64,000 bases of DNA from Panopea generosa (lineage: Eukaryota > Mollusca > Bivalvia > Adapedonta > Hiatellidae). The stretch is taken from positions 19,879,406 through 19,943,405 of the forward strand of contig CM055908.1 of assembly GCA_029582155.1 (NCBI GenBank). Direction: 5' to 3'. The notes under the pieces were generated by a model that was given only the letters and a program-made list of their open reading frames with translations, was not told the DNA's origin and did no database searches. Shown here piece after piece: positions 54,580 through 64,000 of the stretch (its first letter is position 1; each line of letters begins with the position of its first letter). A program made the position numbers and the translations under genes.

Positions 54580-54580
<1 letters not shown>

Positions 54581-54825
54581 CCTTTCTAAAATCATGAAAA
54601 ACCAGGACAAATGACAAATTGTTAATTGGAATGTTTTAATATTTACTCTTTTACAGAGATGTCTTCAATACCAACAAAGTGTTTGACTAGGATATATGGC
54701 ACTGTTGTTTGTCGATCAGTCAAGTTTTGTTTATTAATAACATTCTGTTTCCAGTTACCATGTGTTTTCTTTGTGACTGTTTTTATTTTATTGTGACCCC
54801 AAATAAGATTTAATTTAACAGAGCC

Positions 54826-55125
54826 GGGCCCGATCAGCTCAGTTGGTAATGCATCTGACTATCAATCCAGGGGTCATAAGTACAAATCCCTGCTCGGCTA
54901 CGGTCTCCTTGATGATTGATATACGACATTGCGTCTCATTATCACTTGTCTCCCACCACTGATTCAAGTGGAAAAGTTATTAGTTACTTACGGAGATGGG
55001 GTGTGCTTGAGTACTGGTTAACCTTCCAGGATCCCAGGAAACAGTGGTTAGGTTAACTGATCATCTGTTAGCCCTCAATGTTATAAAATGACGCTAAAAA
55101 TACATTCATTCAATTCATTTTCAAG
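54826..55125 (+). mobile_element. SINE family B, near full length
   Basis: 'gatcagctcagttggtaatg' (A-box), 'catctgactatcaatccag', 'gtacaaatccctgctcgg' (B-box), 'gcgtctcattatcacttgtc', 'actgattcaagtggaaaag', core 'gagtactggttaaccttcc', 'aggatcccaggaaacagtgg' and tail 'ataaaatgacgctaaaaat'. This is the best family B copy in the window. Confidence 0.92.
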
Positions 55126-55654
55126 CAGACAAATATTTAATGGACAAACCATCCTTCACCTAGTTTACCTAAAACTCTTATCACTAAAGCTTGCTGACCT
55201 GTTTCATTAAACACCAGTAACACATTTTATTGTATAAACCTGTAGGTTAAGTTCATGAAAAAGATCAAATAACTGTATAACATCTAAAACACTATTACTG
55301 TTGCCTTGAAACTTGATCAATATTTTATAGATATTTCATTTACTAGATCATATTAACATAACAAATAATGCGATAAAATGACAATAAATTGATGACACTC
55401 CATGCTCATGCATACAGGTCTAGATGAGAATGTTCGCTAGTTCTAATAACAAAGAGTCATATTTGATTATTTGATACCAAAAACTTAAATAATTATTCAG
55501 AACAATTTTCAAGCCATTGCAAAATGAATCGGCGAAACAACTTCCAGTGGTGACAAGCAAGGTTGAGTAGAACATGAAATACTCTGGTTAACTTGTTGGC
55601 AGTTAAAGGACCATAATTGTCAGTCATTTACATAAGGATCTATCTTAGTCTAGC
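55126..55654. other. intergenic, nothing recognised
   Basis: AT-rich DNA between two SINEs. Confidence 0.4.
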
Positions 55655-55975
55655 AGGGGACCATTGGGTGGTCTAGTGGTAGAGTGTCCGCCTCGAATGC
55701 AGAAAGTCGTGGGTTCAATCCCCGGCCGGGTCATACCAAAGACTTTAAAAATGGTACTAGAAGCATCCTCGCTTGATGCTCAGCATTTAGAGGAGAGTTC
55801 TAGGTCTGGTCGGCTCTGTGTCAGTATAATGTGACTGGGTGGGGTATCATACCATGTGTCTGCGGCATGATACTCCAGTGTGACAGCACTTAGAATACTG
55901 TCTCAAGTAGACACCGTCGCGATATGACTGAAAAATTGTTGAAAGCGACGCTAAACACCATACAACAACAACATA
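55655..55975 (+). mobile_element. SINE family D (tRNA-like head, tail 'gacgctaaacaccat')
   Basis: 'gggtggtctagtggtagag' (near-consensus A-box), 'cgtgggttcaatccccggc' (B-box), body 'ctaggtctggtcggctctg', 'gtgtctgcggcatgatactc', tail 'aaagcgacgctaaacacca' + 'tacaacaac'. The T-stem does not pair and no acceptor stem forms, so this is not a functional tRNA gene. Confidence 0.88.
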
Positions 55976-55984
55976 GTCTAGCAG

Positions 55985-58565
55985 GTCATACAGTACAGTA
56001 ACTGGCCAGTCATTTACAGAAGGACCTGCAGTACTCTGGTTTATCAATAATTTACAGAAGAACCTGCAGTCCTCTAGTTTGCTAGTTATTAGATGAAGGA
56101 CCTACGCTACTCTTGTTTGCCAGTAATTAACAGAATGACCTTCGGTACTCTAGTTTGTCAGTCATTTACAGAAGTACCTGCAGTCCTCTAGTTTGCTAGT
56201 TATTAGCAGAAGGACCTATGATACTCTAGTTTGCCAGTAATTAACAGAATGACCTTCGGTACTCTAGTTTGTCAGTCATTAACAGAAGTACCTGCAGTCC
56301 TCTAGTTTGCTAGTTATTAGCAGAAGGACCTACGATACTCTAGTTTGTCAGTCATTTACAGAAGTACCTACAGTACTCTAGTTTGTCCATCATTTACAGA
56401 AGTACCTACAGTACTCTAGTTTGCCAGTAATTAACAGAATGACCTTGGGTACTCTAGTTTGTCAGTCATTTACAGAAGTACCTACGGTACTCTAGTTTGT
56501 CCATCATTTACAGAAGTACCTACTGTACTCTAGTTTGCCAGTAATTTACAGAATGACCTTCGGTACTGTAGTTTGTCAGTCATTTACAGAAGTACCTACG
56601 GTACTCTAGTTAGTTAGTTTTAGCAGAAGGACCTATGATACTCTAGTTTGCCAGTAATTTACAGAGGGACCTTCGGTACTCTAGTTTGACAGTAATTTAC
56701 AGAAGGACCTACGGTACTCTAGTTTGCAAGTCATTTACAGAAAGACCTGTGGTCCACCAGTTTGCTAGTCATTTACAGAAGGACCTTCAGTACCCTAGTT
56801 TGCCAGTCATTTACAGAAGTACCTATGGTACTCTAGTTTGTCAGTCATTTACAGAAGTACGTACAGTACTCTAGTTTGTCAGTCATTTACATAAGTACCT
56901 ACAGTACTCTAGTTTGCTAGTCATTTACAGAAGTACCTACAGTACTCTAGTTTGTCAGCAATTTACAGAACAGCCTTCATTACTCTAGTCTGCCAGTCAT
57001 TTACAGATGGACCTATGGTACTCTAGATTGCAAGTAATTTACAGAAGAGCCTAAGTACCTCTAGTTTGTCAGTCATTTAGAGAAGGACCTCTAGTAGTCT
57101 AGTTTGCAAGCCATTAACAGAAGTACCTATGATACTCTAGTTTGTCCATCAATTACACAAGTACCTACAGTACTCTGGTTTGTCTGTCATTTACAGAAGG
57201 ACCTACAGTACTCTAGTAATACCTACAGTACTTTAATTTGTCCATCAATTACAGAAGTACCTACAGTACTCTAGTTTGTCCATCATTTACAGAAGTACCT
57301 ACAGTACTCTAGTGTGTCTGTCATTTACAAAGTACCTACAGTACTCTAGTTTGTCTGTCATTTACAGAAGTACCTACAGTACTCTATTTGTCCATCATTT
57401 ACAGAAGTACCTAAGGTACTCTAGTTTGTCCATCATTTACAGAAGTACCTACAGTACTCTAGTTTGTCCATCATTTACAGAAGCACCTACAGTACTCTAG
57501 TTTGTCCATCATTTACAGAAGCACCTACAGTACTCTAGTTTGTCAGTCATTTACAGAAGTACCTACAGTACTCTAGTTTGTGCATCAATTACAGAAGCAT
57601 CTACAGTACTCTGGTTTGTCCATCATTTACAAAAGTACCTACAGTACTCTAGTTTGTCAGTCATTTAGAGAAGGACCTTAAGTACTCTAGTTTACAAGTC
57701 ATTTTCAGAAGTACCTATAGTACTCTAGTTTTTCCATCATTTACAGAAGGAACTGTGGTCCTCTAGTTTGTCAGTCATTTACAGAAGGAAAAACGGTACT
57801 CTAGTTTGTTAGTTATTAGCAGAAGGACCTACGATACTCTAGTTTGCCAGTAATTTACAAAAGGACCTTTGGAACTCTAGATTGTCAGTCATTTAGAGAA
57901 GGACCTTCGGTTCTCTAGTTTGTCCATCATTTACAGAAGGACCTACAGAACTCTAATTTGTCTGTCATTTAGAGGACATTCAGTACTCTAGTTTGTCAGT
58001 CATTTACAGAAGTACCTACAGTACTCTAGTTTTGTCCATCATTTAAAAAGTACCTACAGTACTCTAGTTTGTCCATCATTTACAGAAGGACCTACTGTAC
58101 TCTAGTTTGTCCATTATTTACAGAAGGACCTGTGGTCCTCTAGTTTGTCAGTCATTTACAGAAGTACCTACAGTACTCTAGTTCTGTCCATTATTTACAG
58201 AAGTACCTACAGTACTCTAGTCTGTCCATCATTTACAGAAGGACCTGTGGTCCTATAGTTTGTCAGTCATTTAGAGAAGTAACTACTGTACTCTAGTTTG
58301 TCAGTCATTTAGAGAGAGACTTACAGAACTCTAGTCTGTCCATCATTTACAGAAGTACCTACAGAACTCTAGTTTGTCAGTCATTTAGAGAAGGACCTAC
58401 TGTACTCTAGTTTGTCAGTCATTTAGAGAAGGACCTACAGTACTCTAGTTTGCCAGTCTTTTGCACAAGGACCTGCAATCTTCTAGTTTGCCAGTCATTT
58501 ACAGAAGGACCTACTGTACTCTTGTTTGCCAGTTATTTACAGAAGGACTTACATTCTGCAAGTAT
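55985..58565. repeat. 38-bp minisatellite, about 68 units, 2.6 kb
   Basis: The unit is 'ctctagtttgtcagtcattt' plus 'acagaagtacctacagta'. Variant classes (gtcagtcat, gtccatcat, gccagtaat, gctagttat) alternate in blocks, with some 76- and 114-bp higher-order order near 56040-56640. There are no unique spacers. Confidence 0.96.
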
Positions 58566-58569
58566 ACCA

Positions 58570-58775
58570 GTCATTAAGTTTACACTAATTTATTTTAGCT
58601 TGATTGTGATGAAAGCTCACAGCTTATATGAATACCTCTTGAGTCCACTTCCTGGGTAGAACCAGTACTGAGTGATGTCAGCTACCTGGGTATAACCAGT
58701 ACTGAGTGTTGTCAGCTTCCTGGGTAGAACCAGTACTGAGTGTTGTCAACTTCCTGGGTAGAACCAGTACTGAGT
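58570..58775 (-). mobile_element. SINE family A tail with fourfold ~33-bp amplification of its core
   Basis: On + it reads as the inverted SINE tail 'gtttacactaatttatttta', 'gcttgattgtgatgaaagct' and 'cagcttatatgaat', then 'cttcctgggtagaacc' + 'agtactgagtg' four times (58650-58765). The tRNA head is lost. Confidence 0.87.
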
Positions 58776-60629
58776 GTAACCATATAATTGGTTCCTTCAC
58801 AATTTCATGAAGGAAATGTTATCCAATCGCAACGCTAGTTTCATACAAACTCCGTTGTGATTAGGCGTTAACATTAGCTATATTTTTTTCTGTTCTGTTC
58901 AAATACAACAACGCAAAGCTTACAGGTTATGGATGGAGAGTACCGGAACTGACACACGTGGGTATATGACAATGGCTTGTCCTCAGTATGTCTCATATAT
59001 ACAGATTAATTTATTTTTACTTGAATACTCTTTATTTTAATTTAACATAATCTTTCTGAAAAATTGTGTGCAAAATGACAAATAGATTTACATTATTGTA
59101 AATTCTGAAACAATCTTTTTACAGAAAATGAACAAAAGTAAAGATTTGTATTTTAAAGAGTCATTTTAAGTTAATATAAATGACATACTTACAATTATTG
59201 TATTCAAATTATGTTATTTAAAAAATGTATTAAAAATAAAAAAATTCTTCTGTATAAGAAAATTGCTTAACATAAGACAAAACAAAATATATCATGTGAT
59301 AAAATAATACGCTACCAATTACAAACTATACACAACTATACACAAAATACGGTTTTATGACCAATTTAATCTTACATGATGTAATCCACTAATAATCTTA
59401 AAATATCAAGTAACACCATCCAAATAAGCACAGTCATGCATTCAAATGCGCAAGATCAATACCAGTAGTTGAAAACAAAACATCCAGAATTAAATATACA
59501 ACTTATATTAAATAACACAATTCCGGCACATATGAACCAAAGTTTACTTGTACATATGCTGTGTATTTACACCAGCTGTCCAACTATCAATACACAAACT
59601 TATTGACCTTTCCATTGCCAGTAAATTATTCAATATTTTGCTGGAACACTGCACTCATTGTGTCTATTCTTAATAATTGCATTTAAGAAAATTTAAAACT
59701 TGCCAACACATCTAAGTACATGTAGTCAACAAATACCGAGCATGCTCAATGGGGATTTCCTGTGGCACTAAAGCGTGTGTGTGTAAACTTCAACCCAGTT
59801 CTATATTTAGAATAATATGACTATGTGTGAGCTGGCAAACTTATGCTATAAATAGAATTGTGTTTTTCCAATAATACATGGGAGATAATTCAGTATTACA
59901 CCTCCCCACACATATGATCTGTTTTTCCAAAACAAAACAATCTTTTGTAAGGTACTTGCAGATCCAATTAGGTGAGCACACATATCCAGTGTATGCCCAC
60001 TCTCGGCATAAAATAAAAAACAAACAACACCTACCATAACCTTTTTTTAAATAAAAATTTAAAGATTTATTTTTTTCTGACAAAATGAAGAAATTGTTGA
60101 TGTCAGCATTAACCTCAACACTGTAGGACCCGGGAGTCATCTAACATCTGACCTATTGGAGGAATAATTGTTGCCACATGTACAACAATGAAACACAGAA
60201 ACAATAAAAGAAAAAAACAACAAATACAAATCAATCCTGCAGAAAAAAAAACAGTCATAGATTCTCGGCCTATTTCCCCCCATAATACTGACATGGACAC
60301 TAAGTCTTGTCACTGGAGAACCAGTTATCTTGTATCTTGCCATCACTCAAGTAGCACCCAGCCAATCATAAAAGAAGAACTGTATGATACACTACTCTAA
60401 CTATTTTTTTCTGGGGTTTTATTGTCTTGGTGTCAAAAGTTTAGAACAATAGACAAGTAAAGTACTACACCACTTGAAATTAACACATCCACTCCAAATT
60501 TCTATCACAATATGCTCTCCATCAATCTCCTTCAATAATTTCCTTTGTACTATGTTGTGTGCGCTTCATGTGAGATTAATCTGACAAATAAGCATATGAT
60601 GAAGTTATAAATTTTGGTTGTATGAATGT
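58776..60629. other. intergenic, nothing recognised
   Basis: AT-rich, possibly unique. The 99-codon - strand frame at 59841-60140 has no recognisable family or exon borders. Confidence 0.45.
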
Positions 60630-60790
60630 ATACAGTAATTTATATGCCATTGAGGACTCACATACAATCAGTTAAGATAACCCTTTTTTCTTGAGATCAT
60701 GAAAGGCTAACCAGTAGTCGACCATCCCCTCTCGGCAAGTAACTGATAACTTTGCCACTTAAATGACAGGCCAATGACACGTGTAATTCC
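60630..60790 (-). mobile_element. SINE family B fragment
   Basis: Inverted: 'gccattgaggactcacatac', 'aatcagttaagataaccct', 'ggctaaccagtagtcgacca' and 'aagtaactgataactttgcc' parallel the body of 61500-61790. The head is missing. Confidence 0.75.
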
Positions 60791-61499
60791 ATCATTTTAA
60801 TTTCATAATAAGTCATCAAGTTCATATCTAACAACTCTCTTTCTCAGTAACTTCTTTAACTTTTCTTTATGGCAAACATTTCCCATCTCATTTTCTGCCC
60901 ATCATATCCTAACTTCCTGACCTATACTTCTTAACCTTCCGGCCTCCCTTTTCTTACTTTCAAGAATGTCCAGACTTATATTAAAGACGCTAAATGCTTT
61001 GATAAACAATAGGTCTTATTAAGTTTTAATATTTATCTCACAGCAGAGTCCCTCATTTAAGATCAACATTGGATGTGTGTATTTGAATAATGTACCCCAT
61101 TTCACTTTCTTCTGTCTTTCCTTATGAATATGTTTTATTGCCATCTTGATTGTTTTATGTAATAATTTGTTGTAAGGAAGGGCCAATTTTAATGTTGGAT
61201 AACTTGAGGCCCAACCATTCTGCTTTTCCATATAAAAAAGCAATAAAATATGTTTTAAGTTAGAAATACATACTTTCTTATTTTATAATCTGTCTTCCCA
61301 AACCCTTCCAATATTTAGTATCATTCAACTGTGTTCAAAAATCCCAAATCCTAATCCCTTGCTCTCATTGGTCTGTTTTACTCACTCAAACATCTTATTG
61401 TATTTTATAAGGCAAAAGACACCTGTGTTTAACGATCAACCCTAAAATTGAGTCCCAACACTAACAGAAAAAATACGAAAAAAATGCAGAATAGATTGA
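60791..61499. other. intergenic, nothing recognised
   Basis: 'ttatattaaagacgctaaat' (60975) is another SINE-tail-like remnant. No gene. Confidence 0.4.
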
Positions 61500-61790
61500 T
61501 TGATGATAGATTGAATATTTAGAGTCATTTTTATGCCATCAAACACTAACAGACAATCAGTTAACCTAACCACTGTTTCCTGGGATCCTAGAAGGTTAAC
61601 CAGTACTTCAGCACACCCCACCTCTGCAAGTAACTGATAACTTTCCCACTTGAATCAGCAGTGAGAGATGAATTATAATGAGACGCAATTTCGTAACCAT
61701 AACAGAGATTGTGGCCCGGCGGGGATTCAAACGACCCCTGGATTGATAGTCAGACGCACTAATGACTGAGGTAATTGGGCCTGGCTAAAG
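61500..61790 (-). mobile_element. SINE family B, near full length, inverted
   Basis: Inverted relative to 54826: 'atcagttaacctaaccactg', 'tttcctgggatcctagaagg', 'ttaaccagtacttcagcac', 'cacttgaatcagcagtgaga', 'gattcaaacgacccctggat' (B-box) and 'tgatagtcagacgcactaat'. Confidence 0.9.
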
Positions 61791-62422
61791 AATAGAAAAA
61801 CATGTCAAAATCAATTTGCTTATAAAAAAAGCTCATTATTACGTGACATCTTCTACATGACAAAGAAATAAGAAAAACAGAGAAGTATAATTACCTACCT
61901 ACCTCCCCTATTTTTTATGCATGGTCAAGTATCCCTAACACGGTCAATTTTTCCTGGCCTGGTACGAAATGTGTAATGAGTATGTGAGAGAAAGGGACTA
62001 ATATTTCAAGGATGTACAAATGTGACAACTCCGATTATAAGCTTATCTATTGGGGTCCATCTGGACATCTTGATCAAACTTCAAGTTGATCATATATAAG
62101 TGGTTAAGGAATTAATTTATTATATTTGAAAGAAACTTTTAAAATATAACAGTACAATTGTCATTTTTAAAAAAAAAATTAATATGTATACACAGTGACT
62201 TAATTACATGTTTGAATGTCTCTGGTGCCACCTGTGTTTCCTTTTATTTTATTACATAATTTCAACTAATTAATGTAACTATCTATAACATCTGTATGTC
62301 TCTATCATCCACTGCATCCAATCAGTGTTACATTTAAACCAGGTTGTCTTTTATTTTTGAGGCAAAAGCAGATTTTTACATTCTGGTAGTCTTTTTCTTC
62401 CATTCACTTTATGTAAAAGTAA
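61791..62422. other. intergenic, nothing recognised
   Basis: AT-rich spacer. Confidence 0.4.
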
Positions 62423-62613
62423 GCAGGGAGGAATTGTTATGGATAGAGTATTGGCAGCTCACGCCAGAGGTTGCGGGTTTGATCCCCTGATCGACCCAAT
62501 GCCTCTCTTAAAACAACACCCAGTACTAGTTCTACCCAGGAAGCGGATTCAAGAGCGGTTCTTATAAGCTCTGAGCTTTCATCACAATCAAGCTAAAATA
62601 AATTAGTATAAAC
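62423..62613 (+). mobile_element. SINE family A, full length, with target-site duplications
   Basis: 'ttgttatggatagagtattg' (A-box region), 'ttgcgggtttgatcccctg' (B-box), 'cagtactagttctacccagg' (core), 'ttcatcacaatcaagctaaa' and 'ataaattagtataaac' (tail). TAAAAGTAA at 62414-62422 and 62614-62622 flanks it. Confidence 0.88.
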
Positions 62614-62649
62614 TAAAAGTAAAAAGTAAAGTGTTTGTTTATTATACTA

Positions 62650-62885
62650 TAGGGCCAGCAACACTGGGCTTATGAGACACCTGTATATTGTACACAGTTA
62701 CTTCCCAAAAGCTATCATTGCCAGGCGTCAGGCTGTTAGACATTCGGTACCCCTCAATTTAACTAGCTGCTGGGTGAACAACCGGCCGCATCAGAAAAAA
62801 TCCAAGTGCTCCCACCGAGATTCGAACCTTCGACCTCCCACTTCCGAGGCCGATGCCTTAACCACTAGGTCATGGAAGACGCATT
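62650..62885 (-). mobile_element. SINE family E (tRNA-like head on - strand)
   Basis: On - the head reads 'gacctagtggttaaggcatc' (A-box) and 'cgaaggttcgaatctcggtg' (B-box). The acceptor strands do not pair. Body 'tagctgctgggtgaacaacc' and 'ccaggcgtcaggctgttag' (+). The + frame 62672-62941 is a by-product of this SINE. Confidence 0.8.
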
Positions 62886-63944
62886 TTTTTAATTTGTTGA
62901 ACTTATCTTACTATCAAAACATTGTATTGACATTTTTATGAACACACATAAAAAACTTTCAAATTTGGACAACTATAAATCAAGTCTAAAACATTTTTCA
63001 AAATATCAATATCGTATTCCTCTAACTTAATGGTTCTTGAAGTGTTACCATTTAAAAGGAACCTGTATTGTATTCATAATGCGTATATGTTTGGGAAACA
63101 ATTATCAAACAAGATTGTTTGTAACACACTTAGAAAAAAAGTAAAAAAATATTTCTCAGATCCAAATCAATGCCCCACTTAAAGGTAGAACGTAAGTTAT
63201 TAATTTTATCATTATAGATCTACTGTACGTAATACGAATTAAATAGTGTATATATATATTATATGATCTTATTTCACAGTACTATATGTGATTGTGTGAT
63301 TGTTCTTGTGTCACATGCTGGGTGTATGCGCGTGTGCGTGTGTTCGTGCTTGCATGCGTGAGCAAGTGTATATATATTATTGTAAAACAATCAAACATAT
63401 GGTTGCTTAACTAGCTCACTTGCATTTCATTTCATTTCTGTAAGATAGCCATATGTTAAGAAATTGAAATAGACAACAACTTGTTTTATATATACTATGA
63501 TTTAAATGTATTGCTGACTGATAAAAATATAACGATTAAGTTGTTTTCTTTGTACATATATGTATATGGTATCTATGTCATCATGATTTCATGTGTTTTG
63601 TTTATACTTTGTAATATTGAAATTATTTGTATATGCTTATACTGTTCATTACTTGTGAAATTAAACATTTAATAAACAAAGTTTGAAAAGGAAAATGTTG
63701 TTTATTCAGGAGAATAGGGTATCTCAATTATGCAACAAATACTAGAACAGTTGTGTCAAGGAACTTAATGATGCTTTTAGTCTTTTACACTGACAATTAC
63801 AATGCATCTGAATGACAACTCCTGACTGTGAGTAATAATGCATTTGTAAATTATAATTAGAGGACCAGATTGGCACTTAACACTCACCTGTGACTGAGGA
63901 GACAATGCTAAAGAAGGCAATTTTTGAAAATACAAGAATCTTAC
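62886..63944. other. intergenic, low-complexity GTGTGCG/TATATA stretches
   Basis: 63290-63375 is rich in gtgtgcgtgtg and tatata. AATAAA occurs at about 63672. No exon is recognised before the possible one at the edge. Confidence 0.4.
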
Positions 63945-64000
63945 ATGAGTGTGAGGTTCGGATACGGAAGGGACGGAATTTTCTATCTGAACCCAAAAGG
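63945..64000 (-). CDS. possible exon of a third gene cut by the window edge
   Basis: On the - strand an open stretch enters from beyond 64000 and ends at a fair donor, CACTCAT|GTAAGA (63945/63944). One open frame reads FWVQIENSVPSVSEPHTH. Another donor-like GGTGAGTG lies near 63888. The segment has more CpG than its surroundings. No family is recognised, two frames are open and only 56 bases are visible. Confidence 0.25.

Noticed and set aside
55660-55735. tRNA gene with A- and B-box
   Set aside because: T-stem and acceptor stem do not pair, and SINE body and tail follow. The same applies to heads at 27375-27448, 31945-32000, 36020-36095, 47140-47215, 54830-54905, 62460-62490 and 62800-62880.
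55985-58565. CRISPR-like regular repeat
   Set aside because: There are no unique spacers between repeats, the units are direct head-to-tail copies and the host is an animal.
59841-60140. 99-codon - strand frame
   Set aside because: No recognisable family, no flanking splice signals and atypical composition.
62672-62941. 89-codon frame containing HRDSNLRPPTSEADALTTRS
   Set aside because: This peptide is the translation of a tRNA-like SINE head on the opposite strand, a common false gene model.

Overview
This is a window of animal nuclear DNA, most likely from a bivalve mollusc. Exons are short and widely spaced with GT-AG borders. The bulk is AT-rich intron and intergenic DNA full of tRNA-derived SINEs, MITE-like elements and the 'gtcaaggtcac' and 'gagttatggccctt' repeat families that I associate with bivalve genomes. 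No bacterial operon, CRISPR array, rRNA or intact tRNA gene is visible.

Two protein-coding genes are certain, and they point at each other tail to tail. On the + strand, 113-19611 holds the last eight coding exons of a cGMP phosphodiesterase of the PDE5/6/11 clade, closest to insect Pde6. The exons join in frame to 307 codons plus stop. The upstream exons, where GAF domains would be expected, lie outside the window. On the - strand, 52698-32883 holds a complete nine-exon phosphatidylinositol 4-kinase type 2 (425 aa). About 13.3 kb separate the two stop codons. Both products are predicted to attach to membranes by lipid anchors: a C-terminal CaaX box in the phosphodiesterase and a CCPCC palmitoylation motif in the kinase. 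A possible exon of a third gene (- strand) touches the right edge.

Layout: 1-50 SINE tail; 113-19611 Pde6 exons with introns full of minisatellites and mollusc repeats; 19.6-32.9 kb 3' flanks with a TTAA MITE, a Tc1/mariner-like relic, a TIR element and SINEs; 32.9-52.7 kb PI4K2, whose introns hold five minisatellites, SINEs, a second TTAA MITE and a hAT-like TIR element; 52.7-64 kb upstream DNA with a 45-bp array, a 2.6-kb 38-bp array and further SINEs.

The most unusual signal is that tandem arrays begin exactly at splice donors. The first Pde6 intron in view is about 29 copies of a 54-55-bp unit that includes the last 12 exon bases and the real donor. Introns 5 and 7 of PI4K2 show weaker versions of the same arrangement. 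Other notable points are a TTAA MITE nested in an older repeat with an empty-site relative nearby, minisatellites grown from the core of SINEs, and an intronic element carrying repeated TCAAGGTCA nuclear-receptor half-sites.
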